Positions 5,627-6,896 of a stretch of 6,896 bases of DNA are shown piece after piece. The first letter of the stretch is position 1; each line of letters begins with the position of its first letter. A program made the position numbers and the translations under genes. The notes beneath the pieces were generated by a model. It was given only the letters and a program-made list of their open reading frames with translations. It was not told the origin of the DNA and searched no databases. This DNA is from JBOGDS01 sp050743075 (GTDB lineage Bacteria; Actinomycetota; Actinomycetes; Jiangellales; Jiangellaceae): positions 1 through 6,896 of the forward strand of contig JBOGDS010000131.1 in the NCBI GenBank assembly GCA_050743075.1, written 5' to 3'.

Positions 5627-5670
5627 ACCGTACCTCCGACGGCCGACATCGCCGACGAGTGGCACGTGCC
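5627..5670 (-). promoter_or_regulatory. Candidate clgR control region (TACGGT -10 box and GGCACGTGCC palindrome)
   Basis: In the gap between cinA and clgR, minus-strand TACGGT (5632-5627) fits TAnnnT about 45 bases before the GTG. Further upstream GGCACGTGCC (5661-5670) is a perfect 10-base palindrome, and a TTGACC (5677-5672) lies just beyond it at the cinA stop. The TTGACC is too far from TACGGT to be its -35. I could not find a clear ClgR-type CGC..GCG operator. Assignment of any of these elements is tentative. Confidence 0.28.
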
Positions 5671-5673
5671 CGG

Positions 5674-6888
5674 TCAACGTGTCTGCGGGCCGGAGGATTC
5701 CCCCGGCCCCGGCCCGAGGCCGTCCGCAGCGCGCCGCAGCAGGTCCAGCCCGGAGACGACCGCGAGTCGCCGGATCGTCTCGCGGTCGGCCACGAAGTGC
5801 GGCGACGGATCGCGCGAAGCGACCCGGACGACGTCGTCGGCGACGACGGCGACGTAGAACCGCCCGGCCGGTTGCCCGTCCTGCGGGCCAGGGCCGGCGA
5901 CGCCCGTCGTGGCCACGCCGAAGGTCGAGCCACAGCGCAGGCGCACACCCTCGGCCATCGCGGCTGCGGTCTCCGCAGCCACAGGTCCGTGCCGGTCGAG
6001 CAGGGCGTGCGGCACGTCGAGGAGGGCGGCCTTGAGGTCCGTGGCATAGGCCACCACGCCGCCGCGGAGAACGGCAGAGGCACCAGGGACCGAGACCAGC
6101 GCGCCAGCCAGCAGGCCACCGGTCAATGACTCCGCCGTCGCCGCCGTCGCGCCGGCCGACAGCAACGTGGCCACGACCGCGTCCTCGAGTCGTCCGTCCT
6201 GCGCTGCGACCGCATCGCCGAGCAGGTGCCTGGCCCGGACCGCGACCATGGCAGCGGACCGCTCGGCGTCGGGGCCGGTGACCTGGATCCGCACCTCGAT
6301 CTCGCCTGGCCGCGGCAGGTATGCCAGCCGGCCCACCACCGCGCCGGGCAGACCCGCCACGAGCGACGCCAGCGTCGCAGCAACTTCCATCTCCCTCATG
6401 CCGACGACGAGCAGCGACCGGGTGGCCCGTCGAGGCACGGCTCCCGCCGCCGCCACGACGTCTCGCAGGACGGCGGGCAGGACCTGGTCCTCGGCCATCG
6501 CCCGCATCTCCCCGGGCACCCCGGGGACGGCGTAGACCGTCCCGCGGGCCAGGTCCAGTCGTACCCCCGGCTCCGAGCCGCGGACGTTGGGCAGCTCGCC
6601 CGCCGGACGATCGCCCGCGAGCAGGGCCAGCGCTGGTCGCGTCACGTCGTCGCTCGTCGGTCCCAGCCCACCGGTCACGACGACCGTGCGGGCATCGTCC
6701 AGCCCATGCTCGATGGCCCGCGCGACGGCCGCGGCGTCATCGGGTACCAGCGCGGCCGACGTCACCCGCAGGCCGGCCTCGGCGACCCGCCGGCCCAGCC
6801 ACGGACCGTTGGCGTCGGCGACGTGGCCGGCCAGCAGCTCGTCGCCGACGAGCACCAGCGCGACGGTGCCGGCCGGCGGCCTCGTCAC
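5674..6888 (-). CDS. cinA: CinA: MoCF-like domain plus nicotinamide-nucleotide amidohydrolase (PncC) domain
   Basis: This is a 404-residue two-domain protein. The N-terminal MoCF/COG1058 domain (about 7-165) shows LVGDELLAGHVADANGPWLG and VVTGGLGPTSDDVTR (70-84), then VYAVPGVPGEMRAM (118-131). In homologues this domain has ADP-ribose pyrophosphatase activity. The C-terminal domain (about 235-390) has TAESLTGGLLAG with the catalytic-type Ser (S254), GGVVAYA with Y281, and TTGVAGPGP (327-335), the signature of NMN deamidase, which recycles NMN to NaMN in pyridine-nucleotide salvage. Between DDVTR and LPNVRG only about 15 residues remain, where Thermus CinA, as I recall it, has about 49, so roughly 34 residues (normally containing the PEANRKQA-like segment) are missing in frame. 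The C-terminal domain looks intact. The GTG at 6888 overlaps a TGA in GTGA, suggesting translational coupling to an upstream gene (often pgsA in actinobacteria) that lies outside the window. Confidence 0.95.
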   Translation of the reverse strand: MTRPPAGTVALVLVGDELLAGHVADANGPWLGRRVAEAGLRVTSAALVPDDAAAVARAIEHGLDDARTVVVTGGLGPTSDDVTRPALALLAGDRPAGELPNVRGSEPGVRLDLARGTVYAVPGVPGEMRAMAEDQVLPAVLRDVVAAAGAVPRRATRSLLVVGMREMEVAATLASLVAGLPGAVVGRLAYLPRPGEIEVRIQVTGPDAERSAAMVAVRARHLLGDAVAAQDGRLEDAVVATLLSAGATAATAESLTGGLLAGALVSVPGASAVLRGGVVAYATDLKAALLDVPHALLDRHGPVAAETAAAMAEGVRLRCGSTFGVATTGVAGPGPQDGQPAGRFYVAVVADDVVRVASRDPSPHFVADRETIRRLAVVSGLDLLRRAADGLGPGPGESSGPQTR

Positions 6889-6896
6889 TCCCCGGC

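Overview
This 6.9 kb window is chromosomal DNA from a very GC-rich actinomycete (Actinomycetota). The evidence is the strong G/C bias at third codon positions, GTG starts, a 13E12-type DUF222/HNH gene, an actinobacterial ClgR-type regulator next to cinA, and the C-terminus of an Lhr-type helicase. I cannot fix the genus. A Nocardioides-like or related lineage fits the DUF222/HNH gene but is only a guess.

Layout. The left edge (2-211, +) is the last 69 codons of lhr, a DNA-repair-linked helicase. The right edge, on the minus strand, is cinA (5674-6888) followed by clgR (5272-5583), a conserved housekeeping/stress neighbourhood; the end of another minus-strand gene may abut the cinA start. Between these conserved edges lies an accessory stretch: a DUF222/HNH endonuclease-like gene (308-1960, +), a shrunken DUF1801 remnant (2061-2234, +) overlapping an intact GNAT acetyltransferase (2218-2661, +), then, facing them on the minus strand, a broken multi-pass membrane protein gene (2631-3259), a flavin reductase-like protein (3327-3896) and a ROK-family repressor (3939-5108).

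How the genes relate. clgR, the ROK gene, the flavin reductase and the broken membrane gene all run right to left. A 163-bp gap between clgR and the ROK gene holds a 17-bp-arm hairpin, a TACTCT -10-like box and a small inverted repeat, so the ROK gene probably has its own, possibly autoregulated, promoter. The ROK and flavin reductase genes are closely spaced and may be cotranscribed; a 19-base palindrome covers the ROK stop codon.

What stands out. Three unrelated genes look as if they have lost an internal block: the DUF1801 gene (in frame, only the two ends remain), the membrane protein gene (one helix region gone, plus a separate one-base frameshift) and cinA (in frame, about 34 residues missing from the MoCF-like domain). 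I see no CRISPR array, integrase, transposase, tRNA/rRNA gene or recognisable defence or biosynthetic system, and no convincing new system. The most useful leads are the deletion pattern, the shortened CinA, the ROK protein without its zinc motif, and the two inverted-repeat elements around the ROK gene.
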